The translations under genes were made by a program, and so were the position numbers. This document shows positions 28,334 through 36,635 of a stretch of DNA of 58,210 bases, in pieces. Below the pieces are notes generated by a model that was not told where the DNA came from, ran no database searches, and was given only the letters and a program-made list of their open reading frames with translations. Each line of letters opens with the position of its first letter. The first letter of the stretch is position 1. Origin of the DNA: Betaproteobacteria bacterium (GTDB lineage Bacteria > Pseudomonadota > Gammaproteobacteria > Burkholderiales > SG8-41); contig JAOTVX010000023.1 of NCBI GenBank assembly GCA_029863175.1, forward strand, positions 1 through 58,210, written 5' to 3'.

Positions 28334-30040
28334 ATGGCTGAACAGCGCAAGAAACTACGTCTCGGCGAACTTTTGGTCCAGCAGGGGCTAATCACCACGG
28401 ATCAGCTCTCGATCGCACTGGCCGAGCAGCGCCACAACAACACCCCCCTCGGCCGCCTGCTGGTGCGCCTCGGTTTCGTCACCGAGAGCGCCATCCGCGA
28501 CATCATGGCGCGCACCATTGGGCAGGAGGCGATCGACCTCGGGCACGTGGTTGCCGATCCCGAGGCGCTGAAGCTGGTGGCCCAGGAATTTGCGCGCCGC
28601 AGCCGAATCTTGCCGATTGCGTTCGATCCCGCTGATAAGATTCTCACCATCGCCACCACCGAGATTTTCAACGTGGTCGCGATGGACCAGTTGCGTGCCA
28701 TGCTGGGGCCTGAAATCGAGATCAAGACCCAGCTCGCGAGCGAAGCCCAACTCAGCGATTACATCGACCAGTTCTATGGCTACGAGCTCTCGGTCGACGG
28801 CATCCTCAAGGAGATCGAAACCGGCGAGATCGATTACGAGAGCCTTCAGGTCGCCGGTGGTGACGAGTACACCCAGCCCATGGTCCGGCTGGTCAACGCG
28901 CTGCTGGTGGACGCGGTGAAACGCAGCGCCTCGGACATCCATCTCGAGCCGGAGTATGCGTTCCTACGCATTCGCTACCGCATCGACGGCGTGCTCGAGA
29001 CCGTGCGCAGCCTGCACAAGACCTACCTGCCCGGCATCACGGTGCGCATCAAGGTCGTCAGTGGCATGAATATCGCCGAGACACGCTCGCCCCAGGACGG
29101 CCGGTTGTCGCTGACGCTCAATGGCCGCCCGATCGATTTCCGGGTCTCTGCGCAGCCCACCATTTATGGCGAGAACATCGTGCTGCGCGTGCTCGACCGC
29201 GAAAAATCGATCATCAGCCTGGACCGCATGAATCTGTCGAAGGAGACCCTGGCCAAGCTCAACGTGATGCTGGCGCGGCCCGAGGGCATTCTGGTGGTCA
29301 CCGGCCCGACGGGCAGCGGAAAGACGACGACGCTCTACTCGCTTCTGGCACAGGTGAACGACGAGACTGTCAACATCATGACCCTGGAGGATCCGGTTGA
29401 GTACCCGCTCACGCTGATGCGACAGACCTCGGTGAACGAGGTGGCGCGCATGGAGTTCGCCGATGGGATTCGCTCGATCATGCGGCAGGATCCCGACATC
29501 ATCCTGGTGGGCGAAGTGCGCGACAAGGAAACAGCCGAGATGGCGTTCCGCGCGGCGATGACCGGCCACCAGGTGTTCACGACGCTGCATACGAACTCTG
29601 CCCTGGGCACCTTTCCCCGGCTGCTCGATATCGGTATACATCCGGAAATCATGGCTGGCAACATCATTGGGGTGGTCGCACAACGGTTGGTGCGCGTGCT
29701 CTGCACGCACTGCAAAGAGGCCTATGCCCCGCCTAAGGAGGAGCGGCAGCTCTTCGGCTCGCTGGGGCAGAAAGTTTCCTACGTCTACCGCCCGGTCGGT
29801 TGCAGGAACTGTGACAACAAGGGCTACAAAGGCCGCATTGCCCTCATGGAGCTGCTGGTAATGGACGGAGATCTGGACGAGCTCGTCGCGCGCCGGGGAA
29901 CCGCCAAGGAACTCCGCACCGCGGCGCTCGCCAAGGGATTCCGATCGCTTGCCGAGGAGGGGCTGCAGCGCGTCATCGACGGCAGCACCAGCCTCGCCGA
30001 GGTGGGCCGCGCCGTAGACCTTACCGGGCGGTTCGACTAG
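28334..30040 (+). CDS. mshE: MshE-type pilus assembly/extension ATPase
   Basis: Hexameric ATPase of the GspE/PilB superfamily that powers pilus extension. The 568-residue protein starts with an MshEN domain (RLGELLVQQGLITTDQLSIA, then LGRLLVRLGFVTE), the region known in MshE to bind cyclic di-GMP. Walker A GPTGSGKTTTLY is at about 324-335, Walker B ILVGEVRDKETAEMA near 390, and a zinc-binding four-cysteine motif (CTHC and CRNC) lies in the C-terminal domain. Full length. A heptad array separates it from mshG. Confidence 0.95.
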   Translation: MAEQRKKLRLGELLVQQGLITTDQLSIALAEQRHNNTPLGRLLVRLGFVTESAIRDIMARTIGQEAIDLGHVVADPEALKLVAQEFARRSRILPIAFDPADKILTIATTEIFNVVAMDQLRAMLGPEIEIKTQLASEAQLSDYIDQFYGYELSVDGILKEIETGEIDYESLQVAGGDEYTQPMVRLVNALLVDAVKRSASDIHLEPEYAFLRIRYRIDGVLETVRSLHKTYLPGITVRIKVVSGMNIAETRSPQDGRLSLTLNGRPIDFRVSAQPTIYGENIVLRVLDREKSIISLDRMNLSKETLAKLNVMLARPEGILVVTGPTGSGKTTTLYSLLAQVNDETVNIMTLEDPVEYPLTLMRQTSVNEVARMEFADGIRSIMRQDPDIILVGEVRDKETAEMAFRAAMTGHQVFTTLHTNSALGTFPRLLDIGIHPEIMAGNIIGVVAQRLVRVLCTHCKEAYAPPKEERQLFGSLGQKVSYVYRPVGCRNCDNKGYKGRIALMELLVMDGDLDELVARRGTAKELRTAALAKGFRSLAEEGLQRVIDGSTSLAEVGRAVDLTGRFD

Positions 30041-30045
30041 TGCCC

Positions 30046-30136
30046 GTTCCGGGTTCCGGGTTCCGGGTTCCAGGTTCAAGGTTCAAAGTTGCAGTATTGG
30101 CGTAGAACATTGAACATTGAGCATTGAACATTAAAC
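30046..30136. repeat. Intergenic inverted heptad array, GTTCCGG/GAACATT class (mshE-mshG gap)
   Basis: Left arm (30046-30087): GTTCCGG three times, GTTCCAG, GTTCAAG, GTTCAAA. Right arm (30105-30136): GAACATT twice, GAGCATT, GAACATT, AAAC. It begins 5 nt after the mshE stop and ends 10 nt before the mshG start codon. Confidence 0.9.
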
Positions 30137-30146
30137 ACGCAAATCG

Positions 30147-31352
30147 GTGCCTACCTACGAGTACAAAGCGGTAGACCGGGGTGGGCGCCCCGCCCGTGGC
30201 GGCCTTGAGGCCGTCAACGAAGTCGATCTCGAACTGCGCCTGCGGCGCATGGGACTCGACCTCATCACCTACAAGCAAGTCGAGCGGGAAACAGCCGGCT
30301 TCCGCAGCGGCAAAATCACCCGCCAGGATCTGATCAACTTCTGCTTCGACATGGAGCAGATGTACCGCTCCGGCATTCCGATCATGGACGGGTTGCGCGA
30401 TCTGCGCGACTCGAGCGACAACGCGCGGTTCCGCGAGGTCCTGACCTCCATGACCGAGGACATGGAAGGCGGCCGGGTGCTGTCCCAGTGCACCGCCGCG
30501 CACCCGAGCGTCTTCGATAACGTGTTCACGAGCCTGCTCCGGGCTGGCGAGCAGAGCGGGCGAATCGCCGAGGTATTCGAGAACCTGGCTGCGTCGCTGA
30601 GGTGGCAGGATGAGCTCGCTTCCCAGACCAAGCGCCTGCTGATCTATCCGGCGATGGTGCTGGTTGTCGTGCTCGCGGTGGTGGTTTTCCTTTTGATCTA
30701 TCTCGTTCCGCAGATCACCTCGCTCCTCAAAACCATGGGAATGGCCCTGCCCATGCAAACCCGGGCGCTGATATTCGTCTCCAATGCCGTCATTGACTAT
30801 TGGCCGTTTCTGTTCGGCGTGCCGGTGGCTGCGGCCGTCGCCCTCGTGCTGCTAATCAGGCGCAACCCGAAAGCCGCTTATCTGTGGGACCACGCGAAGC
30901 TTCGCCTGCCCTTCCTCGGGCCTATCCTGCAGAAGATCATTCTTGCGCGTTTCTCCAATTTCTTTGCGTTGATGTATCAGTCGGGAATTACCGTGCTCGA
31001 CGCCTTAAAGACCAGCGAGGATATCGTGGGCAACAGGGTAGTCGCCGATGCGCTGATGCGTGCCGGCCAGCAGATCAATGCCGGGGAGACGCTGACCGAG
31101 GCGTTCCGGAACCTCGGGATCTTTCCGCCGCTCGTGATTCGAATGCTAAGGGTCGGCGAGGCAACCGGGGCAATCGACGCCTCGCTAAAGAATGTGAACT
31201 ACTTCTACACGCGGGATGTCCGTGAGGCAGTGGACAACGGGCTCAAACTCCTTGAGCCCAGCCTCACCCTGGGCCTGGGCGTGGTTCTTGCTTTCATCAT
31301 GTGGTCCGTGCTCTCGCCGGTGTATGATATTTTGGGCAAAATGAAGTTCTAA
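30147..31352 (+). CDS. mshG: MshG-type inner-membrane platform protein (GspF/PilC family)
   Basis: Polytopic platform protein that couples the MshE ATPase to pilin polymerisation. The 401-residue protein starts MPTYEYKAVDRGGRPARGGL, has two T2SSF domains (around EQMYRSGIPIMDGLRDLRDS and FALMYQSGITVLDALKTSED) and three transmembrane segments. The start codon is GTG at 30147. Confidence 0.95.
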   Translation: MPTYEYKAVDRGGRPARGGLEAVNEVDLELRLRRMGLDLITYKQVERETAGFRSGKITRQDLINFCFDMEQMYRSGIPIMDGLRDLRDSSDNARFREVLTSMTEDMEGGRVLSQCTAAHPSVFDNVFTSLLRAGEQSGRIAEVFENLAASLRWQDELASQTKRLLIYPAMVLVVVLAVVVFLLIYLVPQITSLLKTMGMALPMQTRALIFVSNAVIDYWPFLFGVPVAAAVALVLLIRRNPKAAYLWDHAKLRLPFLGPILQKIILARFSNFFALMYQSGITVLDALKTSEDIVGNRVVADALMRAGQQINAGETLTEAFRNLGIFPPLVIRMLRVGEATGAIDASLKNVNYFYTRDVREAVDNGLKLLEPSLTLGLGVVLAFIMWSVLSPVYDILGKMKF

Positions 31353-31358
31353 CCGACG

Positions 31359-31440
31359 GAAAAGGAGAAATAAGCAATAGTCCCCCCATGGCCTTTCGGA
31401 GCACTATCTCATATTTCCCATTCCCTATTCACCAGTCACG
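31359..31440. repeat. Degenerate inverted array between mshG and mshI
   Basis: A left segment AAGGAGAAATAAGCAATAGT (about 31362-31381) is roughly the reverse complement of the right segment ACTATCTCATATTTCCCATT (about 31403-31422), which continues as CCCTATTCACC-like units. A degenerate member of the array family. Confidence 0.5.
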
Positions 31441-31448
31441 GAAGTTGA

Positions 31449-33038
31449 ATGGCTGACAAACTTCTGATCGGCATCTCGGCCCAAGGGGCGACGGTCGCGC
31501 GCTGGCGCGGCAACCGTATTCGCGAATGCGAGGTGTTCGACAACGATGCGGGCGGACTCGCCGCTTTCCGCGAATACCTGGCAACGTGCGCCTACATGCC
31601 CGCCTCCGTGATGGTGGACGCGGTCGAAGAGGACTACCGTTTCGAGACGTTGCCTCACGCATTCGGGTCCGATCGCACCCAGATGGTGAACCGCAAGCTG
31701 CGGCAGCATTACCGCAATACCCCGTACCTGGCTTCGTGGCTGCTGGGCCGCGACACCAGCAAGCGCCGCGATGATCGTTATCTTTTTTCGGCGCTCACCA
31801 ATCCCGAACTCATCGATGAGTGGCTACAGGCCTTGGTGGCGCGCGGCCTTCCGGTCGCTGGCGTCTATCTTCTGCCAATGGTCAGCGCCGCGCTTCCGCA
31901 GAAGCTGGACCTCAAGGCCAGCAATCTCCTGATCGTGGGACGGCATACCGGCGGGCTGCGGCTCACGTTTTTCCGCGACCGGCAGTTCCGGTTAAGCCGC
32001 CTTACGCGCGGCGACGGCGGCAAGAGCAGCGACCGGGCCCGCTATTTCGGCGAGGAAGTCTCGAACACGCGGCTCTACCTGCACGCGTTGCGCACGATGA
32101 CGCTTGATGAGCAGCTTACGGTACTGCTGCTCGACCAGCGCGATGATCTCGTTGAGGTCACGGCCGCAGTCGCGCGCGACAACCCGAGCCTCGACTGCGT
32201 GCGGCTCGGCCGCCGCGAGCTGGCGACGCGGCTGGGGCTGGCCGAATCCCTGCTCGATGTGTCGCCCTACGTCATCTATCTTCAGCTCCTGGGTTCCAAG
32301 GCGCCGCAGAGCAACCTCGCGCCCGTCAACGTCACGCTCGGCCACAAGCACTATCAGTCGCGTCGGGGGATTTACGCCGCGAGCGCAGCGATCGCGCTCA
32401 CCGCCATCGTTTGGACCGGCGCAGACCTGCTGAGGACACTGGAGCTGCGCGGCAAGGAACAATTGGCAGCGCGCGAGACCGCACAGCTTACTGCGCAATA
32501 CGTGCAGGTGACAAACCAGTTTCCCGCGGCACCGGCGTCGGCGGAGAACCTGAGGCGCACGGTCGAAATTGCCCAAAAGCTGCGCGAGGGCACACGCACC
32601 CCGCTCGCGATGATGTCGGTCGTGAGCCGAGCGCTCGCGCCGAGCCGGTCTATCGTCATCAGCGAGTTGGGGTGGAAGTACGGCACCACCGCGATCGAGG
32701 CGGAAAACCAGAGCACGCGCACTGCGGAAGCCGCGGCGCCTGCAGTGCCAGTCTTCAACCCCCTGACGCCGGCAACACCCGCCCTCGTGCGCAAGCAAAG
32801 CGGCCTCATCCAGGGCGAGATCCGCCCGTTCCGCGGCGATTACCGCGAGGCAATCGACATCATCAACGAATTCGCGGAACGTATCGAGAAAGACCCGTCC
32901 GTCGCAGAGGTTCGGGTCGTCAAGCTTCCGCTCGACGTGAACCCGACGCTGCAGCTCTCCGGCAACACGCTCGACAACCCCGAGCAGGCTGGCACGGCCG
33001 AATTCAAGCTGCTGGTCGTATTCAGACCCAACGTATGA
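31449..33038 (+). CDS. mshI: MshI-like actin-fold/PilN-like pilus biogenesis protein
   Basis: A 529-residue protein that seems to combine a cytoplasmic PilM/GspL-type actin-like half (starts ADKLLIGISAQGATVARWRG; DLKASNLLIVGRHTGGLRLT) with a transmembrane helix near residues 303-320 (GIYAASAAIALTAIVWTGA) and a periplasmic PilN-like ferredoxin-fold region. Role: part of the inner-membrane alignment complex. Identity rests mainly on operon position and fold pattern. It overlaps the next gene by 4 nt. Confidence 0.78.
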   Translation: MADKLLIGISAQGATVARWRGNRIRECEVFDNDAGGLAAFREYLATCAYMPASVMVDAVEEDYRFETLPHAFGSDRTQMVNRKLRQHYRNTPYLASWLLGRDTSKRRDDRYLFSALTNPELIDEWLQALVARGLPVAGVYLLPMVSAALPQKLDLKASNLLIVGRHTGGLRLTFFRDRQFRLSRLTRGDGGKSSDRARYFGEEVSNTRLYLHALRTMTLDEQLTVLLLDQRDDLVEVTAAVARDNPSLDCVRLGRRELATRLGLAESLLDVSPYVIYLQLLGSKAPQSNLAPVNVTLGHKHYQSRRGIYAASAAIALTAIVWTGADLLRTLELRGKEQLAARETAQLTAQYVQVTNQFPAAPASAENLRRTVEIAQKLREGTRTPLAMMSVVSRALAPSRSIVISELGWKYGTTAIEAENQSTRTAEAAAPAVPVFNPLTPATPALVRKQSGLIQGEIRPFRGDYREAIDIINEFAERIEKDPSVAEVRVVKLPLDVNPTLQLSGNTLDNPEQAGTAEFKLLVVFRPNV

Positions 33039-33646
33039 ACCAGGCTGACCTTCAGGCACTCAAGAATCCGCTGCTCGTTCTGTTCGCCGTATTGCTCCTG
33101 GCCGCAGGGGCAGTCTATTCGACAGAGCAGCTCAAGGCTTCGTCACAACGGCAGCTCGCGCAGCAGCAGGCACGGCTCAATGAGGCCCGCACACGGCTGC
33201 AGAAGTCGGGTGATGAGAAGGACATCATCGTGCGTTACCGTGATGCCTTCCAGTCTCTGCAGCGTGTCGGATTCGTCGGGGAGGAAAAGCGCATCAACTG
33301 GCTCGACGGGCTGCGTCTCGCCAACCAGCAGGCGGACCTGTTTGGTGTCGACTACCAGATCAGCGCGCGGAAGAGATATCGGTATGCCGCGTCCCTCAAC
33401 CCGGGCGAGATCGTGTTGCTCGAGTCCGTGATGCGCCTGAAGTTCCGCTTGCTGCACGAGGAGGACATTAACCGTTTTTTCGACCTGCTGGCGCGCCAGA
33501 ACGTCGGGGTCTTTAACCTCGACCAGTGTGATATGCGCCGCATTAACACGGGCGGCGTCATCCGCTATCAGCCGAACGTGACGGCCGATTGCGAGGTCTC
33601 ATGGATAACCGCGAAGGTGAAGGCGTCCGGAGGGAGTAAACGATGA
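33035..33646 (+). CDS. MshJ/PilO-like pilus biogenesis protein
   Basis: A 203-residue bitopic protein: transmembrane helix at about 12-28 (LLVLFAVLLLAAGAVYS), a coiled coil rich in Gln/Leu (ASSQRQLAQQQARLNEAR), then a globular periplasmic domain containing LRLANQQADLFGVDYQI. This is the layout of PilO/GspM/MshJ proteins that pair with the PilN-like partner upstream. It has 4-nt overlaps on both sides, so tight co-translation is expected. Confidence 0.8.
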   Translation: MNQADLQALKNPLLVLFAVLLLAAGAVYSTEQLKASSQRQLAQQQARLNEARTRLQKSGDEKDIIVRYRDAFQSLQRVGFVGEEKRINWLDGLRLANQQADLFGVDYQISARKRYRYAASLNPGEIVLLESVMRLKFRLLHEEDINRFFDLLARQNVGVFNLDQCDMRRINTGGVIRYQPNVTADCEVSWITAKVKASGGSKR

Positions 33647-34236
33647 TGCGTCTTGCGTTGACCTGCATCGTCGTCGCCCTTGCCGCGCCGGCGGCGGCAG
33701 CGGATTCCTCACTGGGACGTCTCTTCTTTACGCCCTCCCAGCGCGCTTCGCTCGACGTTGCCCGCAGCCAGCGCACAAGGGGCACGGTCGCCACCGAAAA
33801 AACCGAAGAGGCTGCTCAGCCGGTCCCGCAAACCATAACGTATGGTGGCATGGTTCGACGCAGCGACGGCCGGACAACGGTCTGGATCAACGACCGCGCG
33901 ATCCCGGACCGACAGCCGGCGGGCGAGTCCGCGATCGTCCATCGAGTGCGGCCTGACGGAGCCGTCACCCTCGCCGTGCCGCAGTCGAGCCGTCGCATCG
34001 ACTTGAAAGTCGGGCAGAGCGTGGAAGTCCTGTCGGGCGCAGTCGAGGAAGGCTACCGGCAGCGGCCGGCGGTGAGCGGGGACCAGCCGACGGGCGACGA
34101 AGCAAAGGACAACCGCACGGCGAAAAGCAAAACGGAGAAAGCAACGCCGCGCGGCGGCGACGACCGGCCGTACTCCGAGGTACGCGAGCGCGCCGCCCCG
34201 CAGGAAGCCCGCGCTGCGAGCGCCGGTTCCCGTTGA
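33643..34236 (+). CDS. MshK/PilP-like periplasmic pilus protein
   Basis: A 197-residue exported protein with signal peptide (LALTCIVVALAAPAAAA), then the GRLFFTPSQRASLDVARSQR motif shared by small pilus-biogenesis proteins near the alignment complex, and a beta-rich middle (TYGGMVRRSDGRTTVWIND). The last 55 residues are disordered, charged and Lys/Glu/Arg-rich. Assignment to MshK is by motif and place in the operon. Confidence 0.72.
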   Translation: MMRLALTCIVVALAAPAAAADSSLGRLFFTPSQRASLDVARSQRTRGTVATEKTEEAAQPVPQTITYGGMVRRSDGRTTVWINDRAIPDRQPAGESAIVHRVRPDGAVTLAVPQSSRRIDLKVGQSVEVLSGAVEEGYRQRPAVSGDQPTGDEAKDNRTAKSKTEKATPRGGDDRPYSEVRERAAPQEARAASAGSR

Positions 34237-34243
34237 GGCGGAC

Positions 34244-35545
34244 ATGACCGTCGCATGCCGCTCTCGTCGGGAGCCCCGGTGGAGGCAGCGTGGGCAAGCG
34301 TTGCTTGCGTTGCTGATGCTGCTTGGCATCGCCCTCTCGGTCTTTGTCTATAACATGATCGATCCGGCGCAGGCCTCCGCGCGGCGAGAGGCCCGAACCG
34401 AGGCCGCCCTAAGGGATGTGAAGGACGCGCTGATCGGCTGGTCGGTCGCGCGCACGAGCCCGACCGATGGCCTCAACGCTCGCCCCGGAGAGCTTCCGTG
34501 CCCCGACATTAACCCGCTCGACGGATTCGAGGACGGGAACTGCGTCGCAGGAGCGCTCGGGCGTGTGCCGTGGAAGACTCTGGGAATCCCCGAACCCAAG
34601 GATGAAACCGGAGAGCTGCTTTGGTACACGATCGCAGGGCCATTGCGCATCTGGAACACGAATCCGAACCCGATCAACAGCGATACCCAGGGCAATCTGA
34701 CGGTTTATCAAAACAGCGTTGCGACCTCGCTGACGACCGAGGCCGTGGCAATCGTCTTCGCGCCCGGCGCGGCCCTCGGCAATCAGAACCGGGATCCCGC
34801 CGCAGTTGATACCTGTCCCACGACCGGCACGTTGATCGCACGCAACCGGTGTGCGGCAAACTATCTGGAAACGGCTGCGACGGTTAACAACGCGACCCTT
34901 GGCGGGCCTTTCATCAGCACGCAGTCATCGGGCGCCTTTAATGACAAGCTGCTTGTCCTCACGAGCGCGGACCTGATGCCAGTGGTCGAGCGCCGAGTCG
35001 CCATTGAATTGCGAAAGCTGCTTCAAGACTACAAAGCCAATACTGCGTGCGCCTGTACGAACCTGGGCGGAACCGCCGGTTGCTACCCTTATGCCGACTT
35101 GAGCGATGGTTTCAGCGATGCGGCTCCGTTCTTCCCCGGCAATGAGAACAACCGGGGCCGTATTCCGGCCCTGGGCGCGGCACCCTTCGATTGGGGGACC
35201 TCGCCATGTGCGTCTCCCGTGCCCAGCATCCCGGCCTGGTTCGTGAACAATGACTGGAGGTTGGTGGTTTACTACTCCGCGGGTCAGAACTTCCTGGGCC
35301 CCGGTGCCTGCGTCACGTGCGTGGATCCGACACTCACGGTGAATGGTGTCGCCGGCAGCGAGGCGGTTGTTTTAACGCCGGGGCCCTTGCTGAGCGCCGC
35401 CCCGCGAGCGCCGGTACCAACCAATGACCCGACGTACTGGCAATACTACTTCCCCAATGACTCGGCAAATTACGACCTGAACGACATTTATGTCACCCCT
35501 TCCGCCACGGCTTACGCTCGTGATCGCATCTACACCATCCCCTAG
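34244..35545 (+). CDS. Large prepilin-like protein with atypical N-terminus
   Basis: A 433-residue protein with one hydrophobic N-terminal helix (QALLALLMLLGIALSVFVYN) after a basic leader RWRQRG. The helix position and the preceding Gly suggest a type IV prepilin-like substrate, but the usual FTLIE start of the mature chain is replaced by QALLA, so the conserved Glu5 is missing. The rest is a Cys-rich, Asn/Thr/Pro-rich exported domain (for example ACACTNLGGTAGCYP). It may be a tip or minor pilin, or a membrane-anchored adhesin. Its stop codon lies in a perfect hairpin. Confidence 0.65.
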   Translation: MTVACRSRREPRWRQRGQALLALLMLLGIALSVFVYNMIDPAQASARREARTEAALRDVKDALIGWSVARTSPTDGLNARPGELPCPDINPLDGFEDGNCVAGALGRVPWKTLGIPEPKDETGELLWYTIAGPLRIWNTNPNPINSDTQGNLTVYQNSVATSLTTEAVAIVFAPGAALGNQNRDPAAVDTCPTTGTLIARNRCAANYLETAATVNNATLGGPFISTQSSGAFNDKLLVLTSADLMPVVERRVAIELRKLLQDYKANTACACTNLGGTAGCYPYADLSDGFSDAAPFFPGNENNRGRIPALGAAPFDWGTSPCASPVPSIPAWFVNNDWRLVVYYSAGQNFLGPGACVTCVDPTLTVNGVAGSEAVVLTPGPLLSAAPRAPVPTNDPTYWQYYFPNDSANYDLNDIYVTPSATAYARDRIYTIP

Positions 35546-35577
35546 GATTTTGCCGGACTCCCGTCCGGCAAAATCCT
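35544..35577 (+). repeat. Perfect 15-bp hairpin spanning a stop codon
   Basis: Arms 35544-35558 (AGGATTTTGCCGGAC) and 35563-35577 (GTCCGGCAAAATCCT) are exact reverse complements around a TCCC loop. The left arm starts within the TAG stop of the upstream gene. No run of T follows the right arm (TAACC), so intrinsic termination is doubtful; it may protect a 3' end or be a processing site. Confidence 0.92.
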
Positions 35578-35703
35578 TAACCGGCCCTAATGATACGGAT
35601 TAGCTGCTACCGGGACATGGATACGACTGCGTCCCGTTTGCTCCCTGGCTCCAGGAGGAGCTGTTTGGGTCAGATTCGTTCGTCTGGCAGGCCCAGGTCA
35701 GGA

Positions 35704-36534
35704 ATGCGCCGGCCTAGGCGAATTCCTCGCGGCTTCACTATCATCGAGCTCGCCGTGACGATGGTCGTCATCGCGATCCTGCTGGGCAGCATCCTGGTGC
35801 CGCTCAACACCCAGGTCGAGAGCCGCAAATACGACGAGACCCAGCGCGTCCTCGAGCGGGCGCGCGAGGCGCTGCTCGGGTTCGCCGCAGCGAATGGGCG
35901 GTTCCCCTGCCCGGCATCCGCAACCAGCAACGGGGCGGAACATGTCGTGTCCGTCGCGCTCGGCACTTGCGACCCGACCGTGAGCGCGCCGCCCGTTAAC
36001 GCCGGATTCCTGCCGGCGGCCACTCTCGGACTGGCGCCGGTGGATGGCCAGGGTTACGCGGTCGACGCCTGGGGCCTCACCCCCTACAACCGCATCCGTT
36101 ATGCGGTATCCAGCCAGACGGTCAACGGCGTCGCGAATCCGTTCACCGCCTTGCCCAATCCTCCGACCAATACGACTGGCATGCGGGCTGCCGGCATGGC
36201 GAACATTTCCGGCGCGGCGCTGCTCCACGTGTGTAGCAGCGGAGCGTCTCCACCCGTAGTTGCGGGCAGCGTTTGCAGCGTGCCGGCGAATGTGAATACC
36301 CTGACCACAAACGCGGTTGTGGTCATCTGGTCGGTCGGTCCGAACGCCGCCACGACAGGCGGTCTCAGCACCGATGAGGCGGAGAACCCGAATCCGGTGG
36401 GCGGGAGTAACGACCGTATCTTCGTGAGCAAGACCCGCTCCGGCGGGACGGCCGGCGAGTTCGACGACAGCGTGACCTGGATCAGCTCCGCGACCGTTTT
36501 TAACCGGTTGATTCAGGCGGGCCAGCTGCCCTGA
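35704..36534 (+). CDS. Type IV prepilin-like protein (minor pilin)
   Basis: A 276-residue prepilin with canonical cleavage motif PRG/FTIIELAVTMVVIAILLG; Glu5 is present. A Gly/Ser/Ala/Asn-rich exported domain with paired cysteines (GRFPCPASATSNG; VALGTCDPT) follows. The start at 35704 gives a 9-residue basic leader (MRRPRRIPRG region) typical of prepilins; the longer reading would add 38 unsuitable residues. Last plus-strand gene before the histidine kinase. Confidence 0.88.
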   Translation: MRRPRRIPRGFTIIELAVTMVVIAILLGSILVPLNTQVESRKYDETQRVLERAREALLGFAAANGRFPCPASATSNGAEHVVSVALGTCDPTVSAPPVNAGFLPAATLGLAPVDGQGYAVDAWGLTPYNRIRYAVSSQTVNGVANPFTALPNPPTNTTGMRAAGMANISGAALLHVCSSGASPPVVAGSVCSVPANVNTLTTNAVVVIWSVGPNAATTGGLSTDEAENPNPVGGSNDRIFVSKTRSGGTAGEFDDSVTWISSATVFNRLIQAGQLP

Positions 36535-36539
36535 CCTAC

Positions 36540-36618
36540 GTTCCGAGTTCCGGGTTCCGCGTTCGGGGTTCCGGGTTCAATGATCCCAACCCCGAACTTT
36601 GAACTTTGAACCTTGAAC
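36540..36618. repeat. Intergenic inverted heptad array, GTTCCGN class
   Basis: Left arm (36540-36581): GTTCCGA, GTTCCGG, GTTCCGC, GTTCGGG, GTTCCGG, GTTCAAT. Right arm (36591-36618): CCCGAAC, TTTGAAC twice, CTTGAAC. It lies between two convergent genes, the minor prepilin and the histidine kinase. Confidence 0.91.
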
Positions 36619-36635
36619 GTAAAAGCGGGGCGGCG

